A stretch of DNA of 64,000 nt from Microbacterium jejuense (GCF_019511665.1 NZ_JAEUAW010000001.1:62001-126000), one strand, 5' to 3'; counted from the first letter of the stretch, positions 51,293-60,418 are shown. Translations and numbers: made by a program. The notes: generated by a model from the letters alone, not told the origin.

Positions 51293-51583
51293 ATGTCGTT
51301 CCAGGCATACCTCGACAACATCGAGACGAAGACCGGCCGCACGCCTCGTCAGCTCGTCGACGAGGCGCACGAGAAGGGCTTCGACGCGAACACCAAGGCC
51401 ACGCCCATCATCGAGTGGCTCGCCGCCGACTACGGCCTCGGCCGTGGTCACGCGATGGCGCTCGTCCACGTCATCACGAAGGGGCCGCAGATCAGCGAGA
51501 AGCACGTCGGCACCGACGGCACGCACTCCGACGTCACGAACGTCCTGTGGCTCGACGGCAAGGCGACGAACCCGAACCCCTGA
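51293..51583 (+). CDS. DUF4287 domain-containing protein
   Basis: A 96-residue protein with the DUF4287 pattern: MSFQAYLDNIETKTGRTPRQLVDEAHEKGF, then TPIIEWLAADYGLGRGHAMALVHVITKG. The family is an alpha-helical fold of unknown function, found widely in actinobacteria, sometimes fused to DUF1801- or DUF5655-like proteins. CAGGAGA gives a strong ribosome site before ATG 51293. It follows the cupin by 19 bases, so they are probably one transcript. Its stop is only 7 bases from the converging GH127 gene. Confidence 0.9.
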   Translation: MSFQAYLDNIETKTGRTPRQLVDEAHEKGFDANTKATPIIEWLAADYGLGRGHAMALVHVITKGPQISEKHVGTDGTHSDVTNVLWLDGKATNPNP

Positions 51584-51590
51584 GCGGGAC

Positions 51591-53519
51591 TCAGGTCGCC
51601 GCGGGGATCCAGACGCGCATCGTCGAGGGTCCCCGCTGCGCCCACGCGTGGTACGCCACCAGCGGAACGGCTCGGGATGCCGGCGGCCGGGCCGTCTCGC
51701 CGGTCGGCCCGTACGGCCAGCCCGCGTCGGCGGTCGCGCGGTCGATCACCTCGATCCACACGCGGCCGTCGCGCTCGGCCGGCACGGACCCGGGAGCGAG
51801 CGCGAGGGTCGACACGTCGGCGCCGGCGTCGACGGACTCCAGTGCGAGGACCTCCGGCCCCCGCTCGACGGCGACGCAGCCGCGCACCGCGTCGATGCGG
51901 TCATCGGGCGCCGTGAGGCGCGGGGCCATCGGAAGCACGAGCTCGACGACATCTCCGTCGCGGAACGCGCGTCGCACCTCGACCGTGCCCGGCGCGGCCT
52001 CCCGCTCGTCGACGTCGCCGCCCGCCGCAGTCACACGCACGCGTGCGCCCGACGCCCACGCGGGAACGCGGAGCGAGAGCGTCCAGGGTGCCGCGGCGTC
52101 CCCTCGCGAGACGACGCGGATCGCGCCGGACGCGGGGTAGTCCGTCTCGACGTCGAAGGCCACGACGCGGCCGTCGGCGAGCGTCGTGCGCACGGAGGCG
52201 GGGGCGTACTGGTGCAGCTGCACTCCGTCGTCGTCGGCGGTCGCCACGTAGGCGTCGAGGCTCGCAAATGTGCGGGCGACGTTCGGCGGGCAGCACGACA
52301 CCTCGAACCACGGCGCGCGCAGCGACGACGAGGCGCGCGGCGAGGTCGCGTCGCGGTCGGCGGGCGATCCGGGCACGCGCTGGTGCAGGGTGTTGGCGTA
52401 GAAGAACGCGCGGCCGTCGGGCGCGGGCGAGGTCGCCACGACGTTGTACAGCGTGCGCTCGATGAGGTCCGCCTGGCGCGGATCCCCGCCGGCCAGGAGC
52501 AGCCGCCACGAGAACATGATCGAGCCCACGCCCGCGCACGTCTCGGAGTAGGCGCGGTCGGCCGGCAGCTCCCAGTCCTCGCCGAACGCCTCGTCCTGGT
52601 GGTGCGAGCCCTGGCCGCCGGTGACGTAGGTGCGGCGCGCGACCGTGCGCTCCCACTGCCGGCGCAGCGCGCCGAGCAGCTCGTCGTCGCCGGTGTCGAC
52701 CGCCACGTCGGCGGCCCCCGAGGCGAGGTAGTTCGCGCGCACCGCGTGGCCGCGCAGCGCGACCGCGTCGCGCACCGGCACGTCGTCCTGGAAGTAGGAG
52801 CGGCCCCACTCGATGTCGCGCAGCGTGCCGTGGCCGTGGCGCTCGACGAACAGACGCGCCTGTTCGAGGTACCGCGGATCGCCCGTCACGCGAGAGAGCT
52901 CGGCGAGCCCGACCTCGACCTCGGCGTGCCCGCAGATCCCGTCACGGCCGTCGGCACCGAACTCCGCGCACACCAGGTCGGCGGCGCGGATCGCGATACC
53001 GAGCAGGCCGTCGTCGGACCCGGGCCGGGTGCGTTCGCGCGCGGCGGCCGCCTGGAACAGGTGGCCCAGGCAGTAGAGCTCGTGGCCCCACTCGAGGTTC
53101 GACCAGCGGTCGGCCTGTCCGGGACGGCCGAAGTTCGTGTTGAGGTAGCCGTCGGGCTCCTGAGCGGCGGCGACGCGCGCGACGACGGCGCGCAGCCGCG
53201 TCTCTAGCGCGGGGTCGTCGGTGCGCCCGATCTCCCACGCGAGCGCCTCGAGGTACTTGTAGACCTCGGAGTCGGCGAACTCGCGCCCGCGGCGTCCCTC
53301 GGGGAGCGTGCCAGCGGCGGCGCGGTCGAAGTTGCCCAGCCACCCCTCGGACTCCAGTCGCGACTGGATGTGCTCGAGGGTGGCGCTGCCGTTGACGGAC
53401 TGCCGGTCGCCCCAGAAGCCGCCGGTGATGCGTACCTCGCGCTGACCGAGCGGGCGCAGCCGGCCGCGGGCGGGGACGACGGGAGCCTGAGCGGCGGTGG
53501 TGGTGTTCTGCATGGTCAT
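51591..53519 (-). CDS. GH127 beta-L-arabinofuranosidase (HypBA1-like)
   Basis: A 642-residue glycoside hydrolase of family GH127. The (alpha/alpha)6 barrel is followed by a beta-sandwich domain (TLSLRVPAWASGARVRVTAAGG). Active-site residues match HypBA1: ETCAGVGSIMFSWRLL (around residue 325, Glu and first Cys) and FEVSCCPPNVARTF (around 409, Cys nucleophile and zinc ligand). It removes terminal beta-L-arabinofuranose from plant glycans such as extensin or pectin side chains, using a cysteine nucleophile. There is no signal peptide, so it acts on imported oligosaccharides. ATG 53519 overlaps the permease stop by 4 bases. Last gene of the locus C operon. Confidence 0.92.
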   Translation of the reverse strand: MTMQNTTTAAQAPVVPARGRLRPLGQREVRITGGFWGDRQSVNGSATLEHIQSRLESEGWLGNFDRAAAGTLPEGRRGREFADSEVYKYLEALAWEIGRTDDPALETRLRAVVARVAAAQEPDGYLNTNFGRPGQADRWSNLEWGHELYCLGHLFQAAAARERTRPGSDDGLLGIAIRAADLVCAEFGADGRDGICGHAEVEVGLAELSRVTGDPRYLEQARLFVERHGHGTLRDIEWGRSYFQDDVPVRDAVALRGHAVRANYLASGAADVAVDTGDDELLGALRRQWERTVARRTYVTGGQGSHHQDEAFGEDWELPADRAYSETCAGVGSIMFSWRLLLAGGDPRQADLIERTLYNVVATSPAPDGRAFFYANTLHQRVPGSPADRDATSPRASSSLRAPWFEVSCCPPNVARTFASLDAYVATADDDGVQLHQYAPASVRTTLADGRVVAFDVETDYPASGAIRVVSRGDAAAPWTLSLRVPAWASGARVRVTAAGGDVDEREAAPGTVEVRRAFRDGDVVELVLPMAPRLTAPDDRIDAVRGCVAVERGPEVLALESVDAGADVSTLALAPGSVPAERDGRVWIEVIDRATADAGWPYGPTGETARPPASRAVPLVAYHAWAQRGPSTMRVWIPAAT

Positions 53520-54409
53520 CCCTTGAAGGCTCCCGACATGAATCCGCGGACGTAGTGGCGCTGGAGCACCAGGAACAGCACGACGCAGGGGAGCGCCAGC
53601 ACGACGACCCCCGCCTCGGTCGCGCCGTAGTCGATGACGCCCTGCACTTGGACGCGGAGGTTGGACACCGCGAGCGGCAGCGTCATGCGGTTCGTGTCCG
53701 TGATGAGGATCAGCGGCGCCATGAAGTCGTTCCACGCCGCGAGGAAGGCGAACATGCCGACGGTGATGAGTCCCGGCTTGACCGCCGGCAGCAGCACGCG
53801 GCGCAGCGCGCCGAAGGTCGAGGCGCCGTCCACCATGGCCGCTTCGTCGAGTTCCCGCGGCACGGACTCGAACGAGATCCGCATCATGAACATCGAGAAC
53901 GGCAGCTGGAACATCGTGAGCACGATCGCGACGCCGACGAGCGAGTTGCTCAGCCCGACCGCGTTGAGGATCACGTACAGGGGGATGAGCAGCGTCGTGT
54001 ACGGCACCATCAGGATGGCGAGCACCGTGAGGAACAGCAGGTTCTTGCCCGGGAACGAGAAGCGCGCGAAGGCGTAGCCGCCGAGCGTCGAGACGACGAG
54101 TGTGAGCGCCACCGTCAGCAGCGCGACGAAGGCCGAATTCCCGAGGTACACCCAGACGCCCGCCTGGTAGTTCGCGAGCGCGGCGTAGTTGCCGAAGCCC
54201 CAGCCCTCGGGCTGGCTCGTGCCGGCCCGCGGCGCGACCGAAGAGACGGCCGTCCAGATGAGCGGGTACAGGAACATGATCGCGAGCGCGGTGGTCAGCA
54301 CCGCGTACGGGATGCCGAACACGACGCGCATCGCCGGCGAGCGGCGACCGCGCCGCGACGGCTGCACCTCGATGAGGTGCGTCGCGGAGGGAAGGGTCTG
54401 CACAGACAT
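53516..54409 (-). CDS. Sugar ABC transporter permease, MalG type (locus C)
   Basis: A 297-residue permease of the MalG group, with six helices (VFGIPYAVLTTALAIMFLYPLIWT; LLTVALTLVVSTLGGYAFARF; LFLTVLAILMVPYTTLLIPLYV) and the EAA loop ELDEAAMVDGASTFGALRRVLLPAVKP. It forms the membrane channel with the MalF-type protein encoded 11 bases upstream. Its stop overlaps the GH127 start (ATGA). The operon order receptor-MalF-MalG-hydrolase is typical for actinobacterial oligosaccharide uptake. No ATPase is encoded here, implying a shared one. Confidence 0.92.
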   Translation of the reverse strand: MSVQTLPSATHLIEVQPSRRGRRSPAMRVVFGIPYAVLTTALAIMFLYPLIWTAVSSVAPRAGTSQPEGWGFGNYAALANYQAGVWVYLGNSAFVALLTVALTLVVSTLGGYAFARFSFPGKNLLFLTVLAILMVPYTTLLIPLYVILNAVGLSNSLVGVAIVLTMFQLPFSMFMMRISFESVPRELDEAAMVDGASTFGALRRVLLPAVKPGLITVGMFAFLAAWNDFMAPLILITDTNRMTLPLAVSNLRVQVQGVIDYGATEAGVVVLALPCVVLFLVLQRHYVRGFMSGAFKG

Positions 54410-54420
54410 GGCGGGCGGCC

Positions 54421-55353
54421 TCAGTCCTCGTCGGTGCGGCGGAACGCGCGCAGCTGGGCGATGTTGATCAGGATCAGGGCGAGCAGCACGATGACCGACA
54501 GCGCCGCGGCGATGCCGAGGTTGTTCTGGCCCTGGAAGGCGACGTTGTAGATCAGCTGGACGATCGTCATGGTGCTGTTGTCGGGTCCGCCCTTGGTGAG
54601 GATGTAGAACTGCTCGAACGCGAGCAGCGAGCCCGTGACACACAGCACGATCGTGAGCGCGAAGGTCGGCCGCAGCAGCGGCAGCGTGATGCGGCGGAAG
54701 GTCTGCCACGTCGAGGCGCCGTCGATGCGGGCCGCCTCGTACACATCGTCGGGGATCGCCTGCAGGCCGACCAGCATGAGCAGCATGTAGAACCCGGCGT
54801 AGCGCCACACGATGAGGAACACCGTCGACCACAGCGCGCCCTCCGGCGTGCCGAGGAACGTGAAGCCCCACGACTGCATGAGGTCGGCGAACGGCCCGGC
54901 GTACGGCGAGTAGAGCACGTAGAAGAGAAGGGATGCCGAGGCCAGGCCGAGTGCGCTCGGCACGAGGAACGACGTACGGAGGATCGACTTCCACCGTGTG
55001 GACTCCTGCACCAGCAGGGCGAGTCCGAGCCCCAGACCGATGAGCAGGATCGTCGTGATGACGGTGTACTTCAGCGTGAACCACGTCGCGTCCCAGAACA
55101 GCCTGTGCTGGACGGCATCCACGTAGTTCTCGGGGAGGTTCCACCCCTGGTTGCCCGACAGCAGCGGCCAGTCCGACGCAGACATCTGCAGCACGAGCGC
55201 CAGCGGCACGAGGAAGACGAACACCACGAACAGGGCTGTCGGCGAGGCGTACAGCCAGCCGCGCAGCGCGTCGCGGCGGGCGCGGGACGTGCGGCGCCGC
55301 GGTGGCGGGGCGATCGGGGGACTCGTCGGCGGGGTCAGCGTCTGCGCGGTCAT
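54421..55353 (-). CDS. Sugar ABC transporter permease, MalF type (locus C)
   Basis: A 310-residue permease of the MalF/UgpA group. A Pro/Arg-rich cytoplasmic N-terminus precedes six helices (LYASPTALFVVFVFLVPLALVLQMSA; YTVITTILLIGLGLGLALLVQ; FLVPSALGLASASLLFYVLYS). The EAA loop is DVYEAARIDGASTWQTFRRITLPLLRP. It pairs with the MalG-type protein. ATG 55353 is 59 bases after the receptor stop (minus direction). The sugar is presumably an L-arabinofuranose-containing oligosaccharide, judged from the GH127 gene of the operon. Confidence 0.92.
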   Translation of the reverse strand: MTAQTLTPPTSPPIAPPPRRRTSRARRDALRGWLYASPTALFVVFVFLVPLALVLQMSASDWPLLSGNQGWNLPENYVDAVQHRLFWDATWFTLKYTVITTILLIGLGLGLALLVQESTRWKSILRTSFLVPSALGLASASLLFYVLYSPYAGPFADLMQSWGFTFLGTPEGALWSTVFLIVWRYAGFYMLLMLVGLQAIPDDVYEAARIDGASTWQTFRRITLPLLRPTFALTIVLCVTGSLLAFEQFYILTKGGPDNSTMTIVQLIYNVAFQGQNNLGIAAALSVIVLLALILINIAQLRAFRRTDED

Positions 55354-55412
55354 GTCATCGTTCTCCGGGGGAAGGCCGGCGGTGGCCCGGTCGCCCGGGC
55401 CACCGCCATGGT

Positions 55413-56714
55413 TCACTGCGCGAGGATCTCGGTGATGCCGTCGTTGTCGGCGTCGACCGTGTCGGTGCCTTCGAGCACGGCGTTGCGCACGAGGGTCAGC
55501 CAGGGGCTGCCGGGTGCGTTGAACGCCTGCTGGAAGTTGAGGGCGACCGGGGTGTCGCCCTGCGCGGCCACCTGGTTGATCGTGACCAGGCGCTCGTCCT
55601 TGGCCGCGTACTCGTTGTCGGCGAAGTCGGCGCGCGAGACCACGTCGTTGTCCTTCGCGAGCACGCCGACCTGGGCGTCCTCCGACATCAGCCACGTGAG
55701 GAAGTTCCACGCCTGCGCGGTCTTCTTGGAGTCCTTCGAGACGCCGATGCCGTCGCCGCCGACGAACGTCGACGCGCCCCCGTCGACGCCGGGGATGCCG
55801 GCCACGCCCACGTCGAACGGGGTCGATGACAGCAGCGTCGCGGGGTAGTACATCAGGCCGACGTTGCCCTCGGTGAAGGCGGCCGTCCACGTGGGACCGG
55901 CCTCGTCCTGCGAGCTCGGCAGCACGGCGCCCGACTCCCACAGGTCGCGCCAGGTGTCGTACACCTCCTTGGCGGCGTCGTTCGCGAGAAGCGACTCGCG
56001 ACCGTCGTCGCTCAGCACCTCTTCGCCCGAGGCCCAGATGCCGGGGAACCACGTGAAGACGAGGCATCCACCGCAGTTCAGGCCCGTCGCGGTGCCGTAC
56101 ACGCCGTCCTTGCCGAGCGCCTGGACCTTCTTGGCGGCGTCGGCGTACTCGGCCATCGTCGCGGGCGCCTTGTCGGGGTCGAGGCCCGCCTCGGCGAAGA
56201 GCTCCTTGTTCCAGAACAGCATCGACAGGTCGAGCACGAACGGGAGGACGTGCTCCTTGCCGTCCGCATCGGTGCCGGCCGACAGGTGGCCCTGGTTGAT
56301 CTGGTCCTTGTAGTCGAGGCCGTCGATCTGGGCGCTGAGGTCCTGGAACAGGCCCTGCTCGACCCAGTTGGGCACGTAGACGATGTCGGCGGCGAACAGG
56401 TCGGGGAGGCCCCCGGAGCCGGCGGCCGCGCCCACCTTGGCGACGTAGTCGTCATTGGGGACGACGGTCAGCTCGACCTGGTTCTCGTGCGAGGCGTTGT
56501 AGGCGTCGACGAGCAGGTTGGCCTGCTTCTCGAGCGGCGCCCGCGTCCACAGCGTGAGCGTCGAGCCGTCGTCGGTGCCGTCCGCGGGGATCGACTCGGC
56601 CGGTGTGGGCGCGCCGCCGCTGCCGGTGCAGGCGGCCAGTCCGCCGATGAGGGCGCCGGCCGTGACGAGTGCCGTGGCCGCGCGCAGCGCGGCACGACGT
56701 CGTGTGGTGATCAT
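55413..56714 (-). CDS. ABC transporter sugar-binding lipoprotein (locus C)
   Basis: A 433-residue extracellular solute-binding protein of family 1. The signal (MITTRRRAALRAATALVTAGALIGGLAAC) ends in the lipobox LAAC. The mature part has the usual motifs (LTLWTRAPLEKQANLLVDAYN; GSGGLPDLFAADIVYVPNWVEQG; TWTAAFTEGNVGLMYYPATLL). AGAGGAG just upstream fits ATG 56714. It is the first gene of the locus C operon and is divergent from the LacI gene at 56893. Operator-like inverted repeats lie in its promoter. Expected ligand: an arabinofuranosyl oligosaccharide. Confidence 0.92.
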   Translation of the reverse strand: MITTRRRAALRAATALVTAGALIGGLAACTGSGGAPTPAESIPADGTDDGSTLTLWTRAPLEKQANLLVDAYNASHENQVELTVVPNDDYVAKVGAAAGSGGLPDLFAADIVYVPNWVEQGLFQDLSAQIDGLDYKDQINQGHLSAGTDADGKEHVLPFVLDLSMLFWNKELFAEAGLDPDKAPATMAEYADAAKKVQALGKDGVYGTATGLNCGGCLVFTWFPGIWASGEEVLSDDGRESLLANDAAKEVYDTWRDLWESGAVLPSSQDEAGPTWTAAFTEGNVGLMYYPATLLSSTPFDVGVAGIPGVDGGASTFVGGDGIGVSKDSKKTAQAWNFLTWLMSEDAQVGVLAKDNDVVSRADFADNEYAAKDERLVTINQVAAQGDTPVALNFQQAFNAPGSPWLTLVRNAVLEGTDTVDADNDGITEILAQ

Positions 56715-56789
56715 GCAACTGTCTCCTCTGGCTCTTCTTCGAGCGGATGACGCCGATCCGGGTCGGCACCGCTGCGTCGTGGTGCAGGA

Positions 56790-56851
56790 GGCTTTCGAAA
56801 TCACCGAAAGCCATTTCGAGCAAGCTATCGCCCACGCTATCGTGGCGTCAA
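56790..56851 (-). promoter_or_regulatory. Promoter and operator of the locus C operon
   Basis: On the minus strand TTGACG (56851-56846) and TAGCTT (56827-56822), 18 bases apart, form a likely promoter. Just downstream, GGCTTTCG (56790-56797) and CGAAAGCC (56805-56812) make a perfect 8-base inverted repeat, and CGAAA/TTTCG half-sites recur at 56814-56819. This fits a LacI-family operator that blocks elongation. Confidence 0.7.
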
Positions 56852-56892
56852 GTAGTGTCTTCGATAACCTTTAAGCACCGAAGGGGGTGCCG

Positions 56893-57918
56893 GTGGCAGC
56901 GAACGAGCCCGGATCGAGAACCGCGACGCTCAGTGACGTCGCGCGGCTGGCGGGCGTCTCGATCGCGACGGCGTCCAAGGCGCTCAACGACCGCGACGAT
57001 GTCGCGGTGGCCACGCGTCAGCGGGTGCTGCGCGCGGCGGAAGAGCTGTCGTTCACCCCGAACGCGATGGCCAAGGGCCTTCTCGCCGGTCGTACCGGCA
57101 CCGTGGGCCTTCTCACGAGCGACCTCGAGGGCCGCTTCATGATCCCCATCCTCATGGGCGCCGAAGACGCGTTCGGGGCGGGGCAGGTCAACGTGTTCCT
57201 GTGCGACGCACGCGGCGACGCGATCCGTGAGCAGCACCACCTCAAGGCGCTCCTGAGCCGGCGCGTCGACGGCATCATCGTGGTCGGGCGCCAGACCGAT
57301 CCCCGTCCGTCGCTCGGACAGGAGATCCCGGTGCCCGTCGTGTACGCCTACGCGCCGTCGGACGATGCGCGCGACCTGTCTCTCACCCCCGACAACTACG
57401 CGGGCGGACGCCTGGCGATCGAGCACCTCATCTCGTGCGGCCGCACCCGCATCGCGCACATCACGGGCGACCCCGCGTACGCCGCCGCACAGGATCGCAT
57501 CGCAGGCGCCCGCGCCGCGCTCGCCGCGGCAGGGCTGGAACTCGTCGGAGACCCGATGTTCTCGGAGTGGAGCGAGCACTGGGGGCGCGACGCCGCCGCC
57601 ATGCTGCTGCAGCGCCATCCGGACGTGGACGCGGTCTTCTGCGGGTCCGACCAGATCGCGCGTGGCGTGCTCGATACGGCGCGCGATCTCGGCCGCAACG
57701 TGCCCGACGACCTCGCCGTCATCGGCTACGACAACTGGGAGGTGCTCTCCACCAACTCCCGCCCGCAGCTGACGAGCATCGACGCCAACCTGCAGCAGCT
57801 CGGCCGCCAGGCCGCGCAGCGGGTCTTCGACGCGATCGACGGCGTCGACATCGGGCAGGGCACGCACCACCTGCCCGTGCGGCTGGTCATCCGGGGGTCG
57901 ACGATCCCGCGCCGCTGA
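56893..57918 (+). CDS. LacI-family transcriptional regulator of sugar locus C
   Basis: A 341-residue repressor. The helix-turn-helix is TLSDVARLAGVSIATASKALNDRDDVAVATRQRVLRAAEEL (residues 11-51; the ATASKALN recognition helix fits CTTTCG-type sites). The effector domain follows (GTVGLLTSDLEGRFMIPILMGAEDAF; AVFCGSDQIARGVLDTARDLG; PDDLAVIGYDNWEVLS). The GTG at 56893 has AAGGGGG (56881-56887) five bases upstream, better than the GTG at 56887. It is divergent from the receptor operon and most likely represses it until an arabinofuranoside signal appears. Confidence 0.9.
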   Translation: MAANEPGSRTATLSDVARLAGVSIATASKALNDRDDVAVATRQRVLRAAEELSFTPNAMAKGLLAGRTGTVGLLTSDLEGRFMIPILMGAEDAFGAGQVNVFLCDARGDAIREQHHLKALLSRRVDGIIVVGRQTDPRPSLGQEIPVPVVYAYAPSDDARDLSLTPDNYAGGRLAIEHLISCGRTRIAHITGDPAYAAAQDRIAGARAALAAAGLELVGDPMFSEWSEHWGRDAAAMLLQRHPDVDAVFCGSDQIARGVLDTARDLGRNVPDDLAVIGYDNWEVLSTNSRPQLTSIDANLQQLGRQAAQRVFDAIDGVDIGQGTHHLPVRLVIRGSTIPRR

Positions 57919-57954
57919 GTCTTCGCTGCGTGAGCGGACGAGTGGATGCCGGGG

Positions 57955-58527
57955 CTACCGGCCGCGCCCCCACCACCGACGGCGGGGCCGGGGTGCGGCA
58001 TCCGTCGTCTCATCCTCGGCGGCCGCGGCGCGGGCCTCGCGCCGGGCGTGCCACGCGGCGATCTCGGCGTCGACGTCGCGCGTCGGGGTCACGACGGGCG
58101 GGCCGCCGAGCAGCTGCCGGCGAGCCTCGATCACGCGGCGGTTGAAATCCTCCAGCTCGGTGCGGACGTCGGACTCGCGAGTGAACTCGTCGAGACGGTC
58201 GTCCAGCGTCTCGTTCTCGACCCTGAGCATGAGCGCGGGCGGGCCGAGGCCGGTGAGCTGCTCGGTCTCGATCTTGCGCCGGATCCACCAGTCCGGATCG
58301 TGGTGGTCGCCCAGGCCCGGCAGCGGCTTGCCGGCTCCGGGCAGGTCGTCGAACTCACCGCGCCGGATCGCCTGCTGGATCTCGGTCTCGATCACCGCCG
58401 CGCGGTCGGCGGCCGAGTACGCCTGCGCGCGCTCGCGCGACGCGCCGGACGCCGGCGGTGCGGCATCCTGTTCCGCGTCCTGCGCGGCGCGGTACCGGGC
58501 GGCGGCGAGGCGCGGGTCTTGGCTCAT
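57955..58527 (-). CDS. DUF1992 (DnaJ-homologue subfamily C28-like) protein
   Basis: A 190-residue protein with the DUF1992 signature: AAVIETEIQQAIRRGEFDDLPGAGKPLPGL, DPDWWIRRKIETEQLTG and FNRRVIEARRQLLGGPPVV. Relatives are annotated as DnaJ-family conserved-domain proteins (DNAJC28-like), but they lack the J domain; the function is unknown. The C-terminus is Arg/Trp-rich (RPRRRWWGRGR). ATG 58527 overlaps the epimerase stop by 4 bases, so the two are co-translated. It is convergent with the locus C LacI gene; no clear terminator is seen in the 36-base gap. Confidence 0.88.
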   Translation of the reverse strand: MSQDPRLAAARYRAAQDAEQDAAPPASGASRERAQAYSAADRAAVIETEIQQAIRRGEFDDLPGAGKPLPGLGDHHDPDWWIRRKIETEQLTGLGPPALMLRVENETLDDRLDEFTRESDVRTELEDFNRRVIEARRQLLGGPPVVTPTRDVDAEIAAWHARREARAAAAEDETTDAAPRPRRRWWGRGR

Positions 58528-59378
58528 GATCCCGAGACGTGGTCCCGCCACGAGTGCTGAGGGTTGTAGCCGAGCAGCCGGCGGGCCTTGTCGATCGACA
58601 GCAGCGTCTCGTGCTCTCCGAGCTCACGGGTCAGCGGCACCCCAGGGAACACCTCGGCGACGAGCTCGGCGTTCGGGCGCGACATGACGGTGTCGGCCGC
58701 GGCGATGATGTAGGTCTCGAAGCCGGTCGGGGCGACCTCGAGCGCCCGCTCGATCGCGTGCGCGCCGTCGCGCGCGTCGATGTAGCCCCACAGGTTCCAC
58801 TTGCGCGTCGTCGCGTCGTCGTCGTACGACGGGAACGCCGCGTAGTCCTCGGGGACCATGACGTTCGAGAAGCGGAACGCGGTGATCGACAGATCGGGAT
58901 GCCAGCGCACGAGCTCGACGGCCATGCGCTCTTCGAGGGTCTTCACGAGCGAGTACACCGATTCGGGCCGCGGCGGGTACTCCTCGTCCACGGGGATGTA
59001 CGGCGGCGGCACGTCGAACGGCAGGCCCAGCACGGTCTCGCTCGACGCGTACACGATCTTGCGGATGCCCAGCCGCACCGCCGCCCAGAACACGTTGAAC
59101 GTGGCGGTCATGTTGTTGTGGAACGTCGCGACGTCGGAGCGGATGCCGGGGGCCGGGATCGCGCCGAGGTGCACGACCGCGTCGAATCCGGAGTGGCGGT
59201 CGTTGACGGCGGTCAGGGCGTCGACGACCTGGCCGTAGTCGGTGAGGTCGACCTGGACGAAGCCGGGACCGCGGGATCCCACCACGTCGAGGCCGATGAC
59301 GTCATGGCCGGACGCGCGGAGTTCGCGTGCGACGACGGTTCCGAGCTTGCCGGACGAACCGGAGAGGGCGATGCGCAT
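58524..59378 (-). CDS. NAD-dependent epimerase/dehydratase (extended SDR)
   Basis: A 284-residue extended SDR: MRIALSGSSGKLGTVVARELRASGHDVIGLD is the cofactor fold (GxxGxxG), VVHLGAIPAPGI and VYASSETVLG follow, and the catalytic YSLVK is clear (ESVYSLVKTLEERM). The HNNMTATFNVFWAAVRLGIRKIVYASS pattern resembles uronate dehydrogenases and UDP-sugar epimerases. It may oxidise or epimerise sugars released by the neighbouring hydrolases, but the substrate is not certain. CAGGCT (minus strand, 59390-59385) ends 6 bases before ATG 59378, giving a leaderless mRNA. It overlaps DUF1992 and follows the LacI gene by 18 bases. Confidence 0.88.
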   Translation of the reverse strand: MRIALSGSSGKLGTVVARELRASGHDVIGLDVVGSRGPGFVQVDLTDYGQVVDALTAVNDRHSGFDAVVHLGAIPAPGIRSDVATFHNNMTATFNVFWAAVRLGIRKIVYASSETVLGLPFDVPPPYIPVDEEYPPRPESVYSLVKTLEERMAVELVRWHPDLSITAFRFSNVMVPEDYAAFPSYDDDATTRKWNLWGYIDARDGAHAIERALEVAPTGFETYIIAAADTVMSRPNAELVAEVFPGVPLTRELGEHETLLSIDKARRLLGYNPQHSWRDHVSGS

Positions 59379-59396
59379 GACACCAGCCTGCCACGG

Positions 59397-60401
59397 TCAC
59401 CCGGGTGCGGGGCCCGACGAGCGGCGCGGTACCAGCATGGGCGGACGAGGTGCGCGCTCGGGCGGCGGGGTGCCGTCGATGAGGGCCAGGAGCGTGCGCA
59501 CGGCGTGCCGCCCTGTCGCGTCGAAGTCGTTGCGCAACGTCGTCAGCGGCGGGTCGAAGTACGCGGCTTCGGGGATGTCGTCCACCCCGACGACGCTGAC
59601 GTCGTCCGGGATGCGCAGGCCCTGCTCCTTCAGGGCCAGCATCGCTCCGAGCGCCATCTGGTCGTTCGCCGCGACGACCGCCGTCGCTCCCGCCGGGCCG
59701 CCGGATGCGGCCGCCGCCTCGTACCCCGAGGCGGCCGACCAGTCGCCGTGGCGGACGCCGGCCGAGGTCAGCCCATGCAGCGCGATCGCCGACTCGTACG
59801 CGTGCTGGCGGCCGCGGGCCGATGACCAGTCGGCCGGTCCGGCGATGTGCAGGAAGCGACGGTGGCCCAGGCCCGCGAGGTGGGCGACGAGCTCGGCGAT
59901 GCCCGTCTCAGAGAAGCTCGACGGGTCGTCGACCTCGACTTCGAGGTGGACGGGCACGCGGAAGTCGACGTCCGACAGCGCCGCCACCATCTCGTCGGTC
60001 GACGCCAGGGCGAGGATGCCGGCGAGCGAGTGCTGCGTCAGCTGGTCGAGCGCGTCTTCGATCGCGCGCGGGTCGCGCATGTCGACCGAGATGAGGTCGA
60101 GGACGTAGCCGGCCTCGCGTGCCGCGGCGCTGGCCGCCTCGGCGATCCGGCTGGGACCGACCTCGGACGCCTCGTGGGTGATCGCGCCGATGAGATGGGA
60201 TCTGCCCGACTTCAGGCTGCGTGCGGCCTTGTTGGGGCGGTAGTCGAGTGCCACGAGCGCCTGCGTCACCTTCGCCCGCGTCTCGGGGCGGATCCCCTCG
60301 AATCCCGCGAGGAACCTGCTCACCGTCTGGTGCGATACGCCCGCCGCCGCGGCGACGTCGTAGATCGTCGCCGGACGGGCGGCGCGGGGCGAGGCATCCA
60401 T
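59397..60401 (-). CDS. LacI-family transcriptional regulator of sugar locus D
   Basis: A 334-residue repressor: TIYDVAAAAGVSHQTVSRFLAGFEGIRPETRAKVTQALVALDYRPNKAAR is the helix-turn-helix plus hinge (residues 12-61). The effector domain follows (SHLIGAITHEASEVGPSRIAEAA; GHRRFLHIAGPADWSSARGRQHAYE; AVVAANDQMALGAMLAL; PDDVSVVGVDDIPEAAYFDPPLTTLRNDF). I use ATG 60401, since the upstream residues cover the operators. It is divergent from the GH42 beta-galactosidase, and two ATGTT-N6-AACAT palindromes lie between them; it most likely represses both. The inducer is presumably a galactoside. Confidence 0.9.
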   Translation of the reverse strand: MDASPRAARPATIYDVAAAAGVSHQTVSRFLAGFEGIRPETRAKVTQALVALDYRPNKAARSLKSGRSHLIGAITHEASEVGPSRIAEAASAAAREAGYVLDLISVDMRDPRAIEDALDQLTQHSLAGILALASTDEMVAALSDVDFRVPVHLEVEVDDPSSFSETGIAELVAHLAGLGHRRFLHIAGPADWSSARGRQHAYESAIALHGLTSAGVRHGDWSAASGYEAAAASGGPAGATAVVAANDQMALGAMLALKEQGLRIPDDVSVVGVDDIPEAAYFDPPLTTLRNDFDATGRHAVRTLLALIDGTPPPERAPRPPMLVPRRSSGPAPG

Positions 60402-60418
60402 GCCGGTGATGTTACCTC

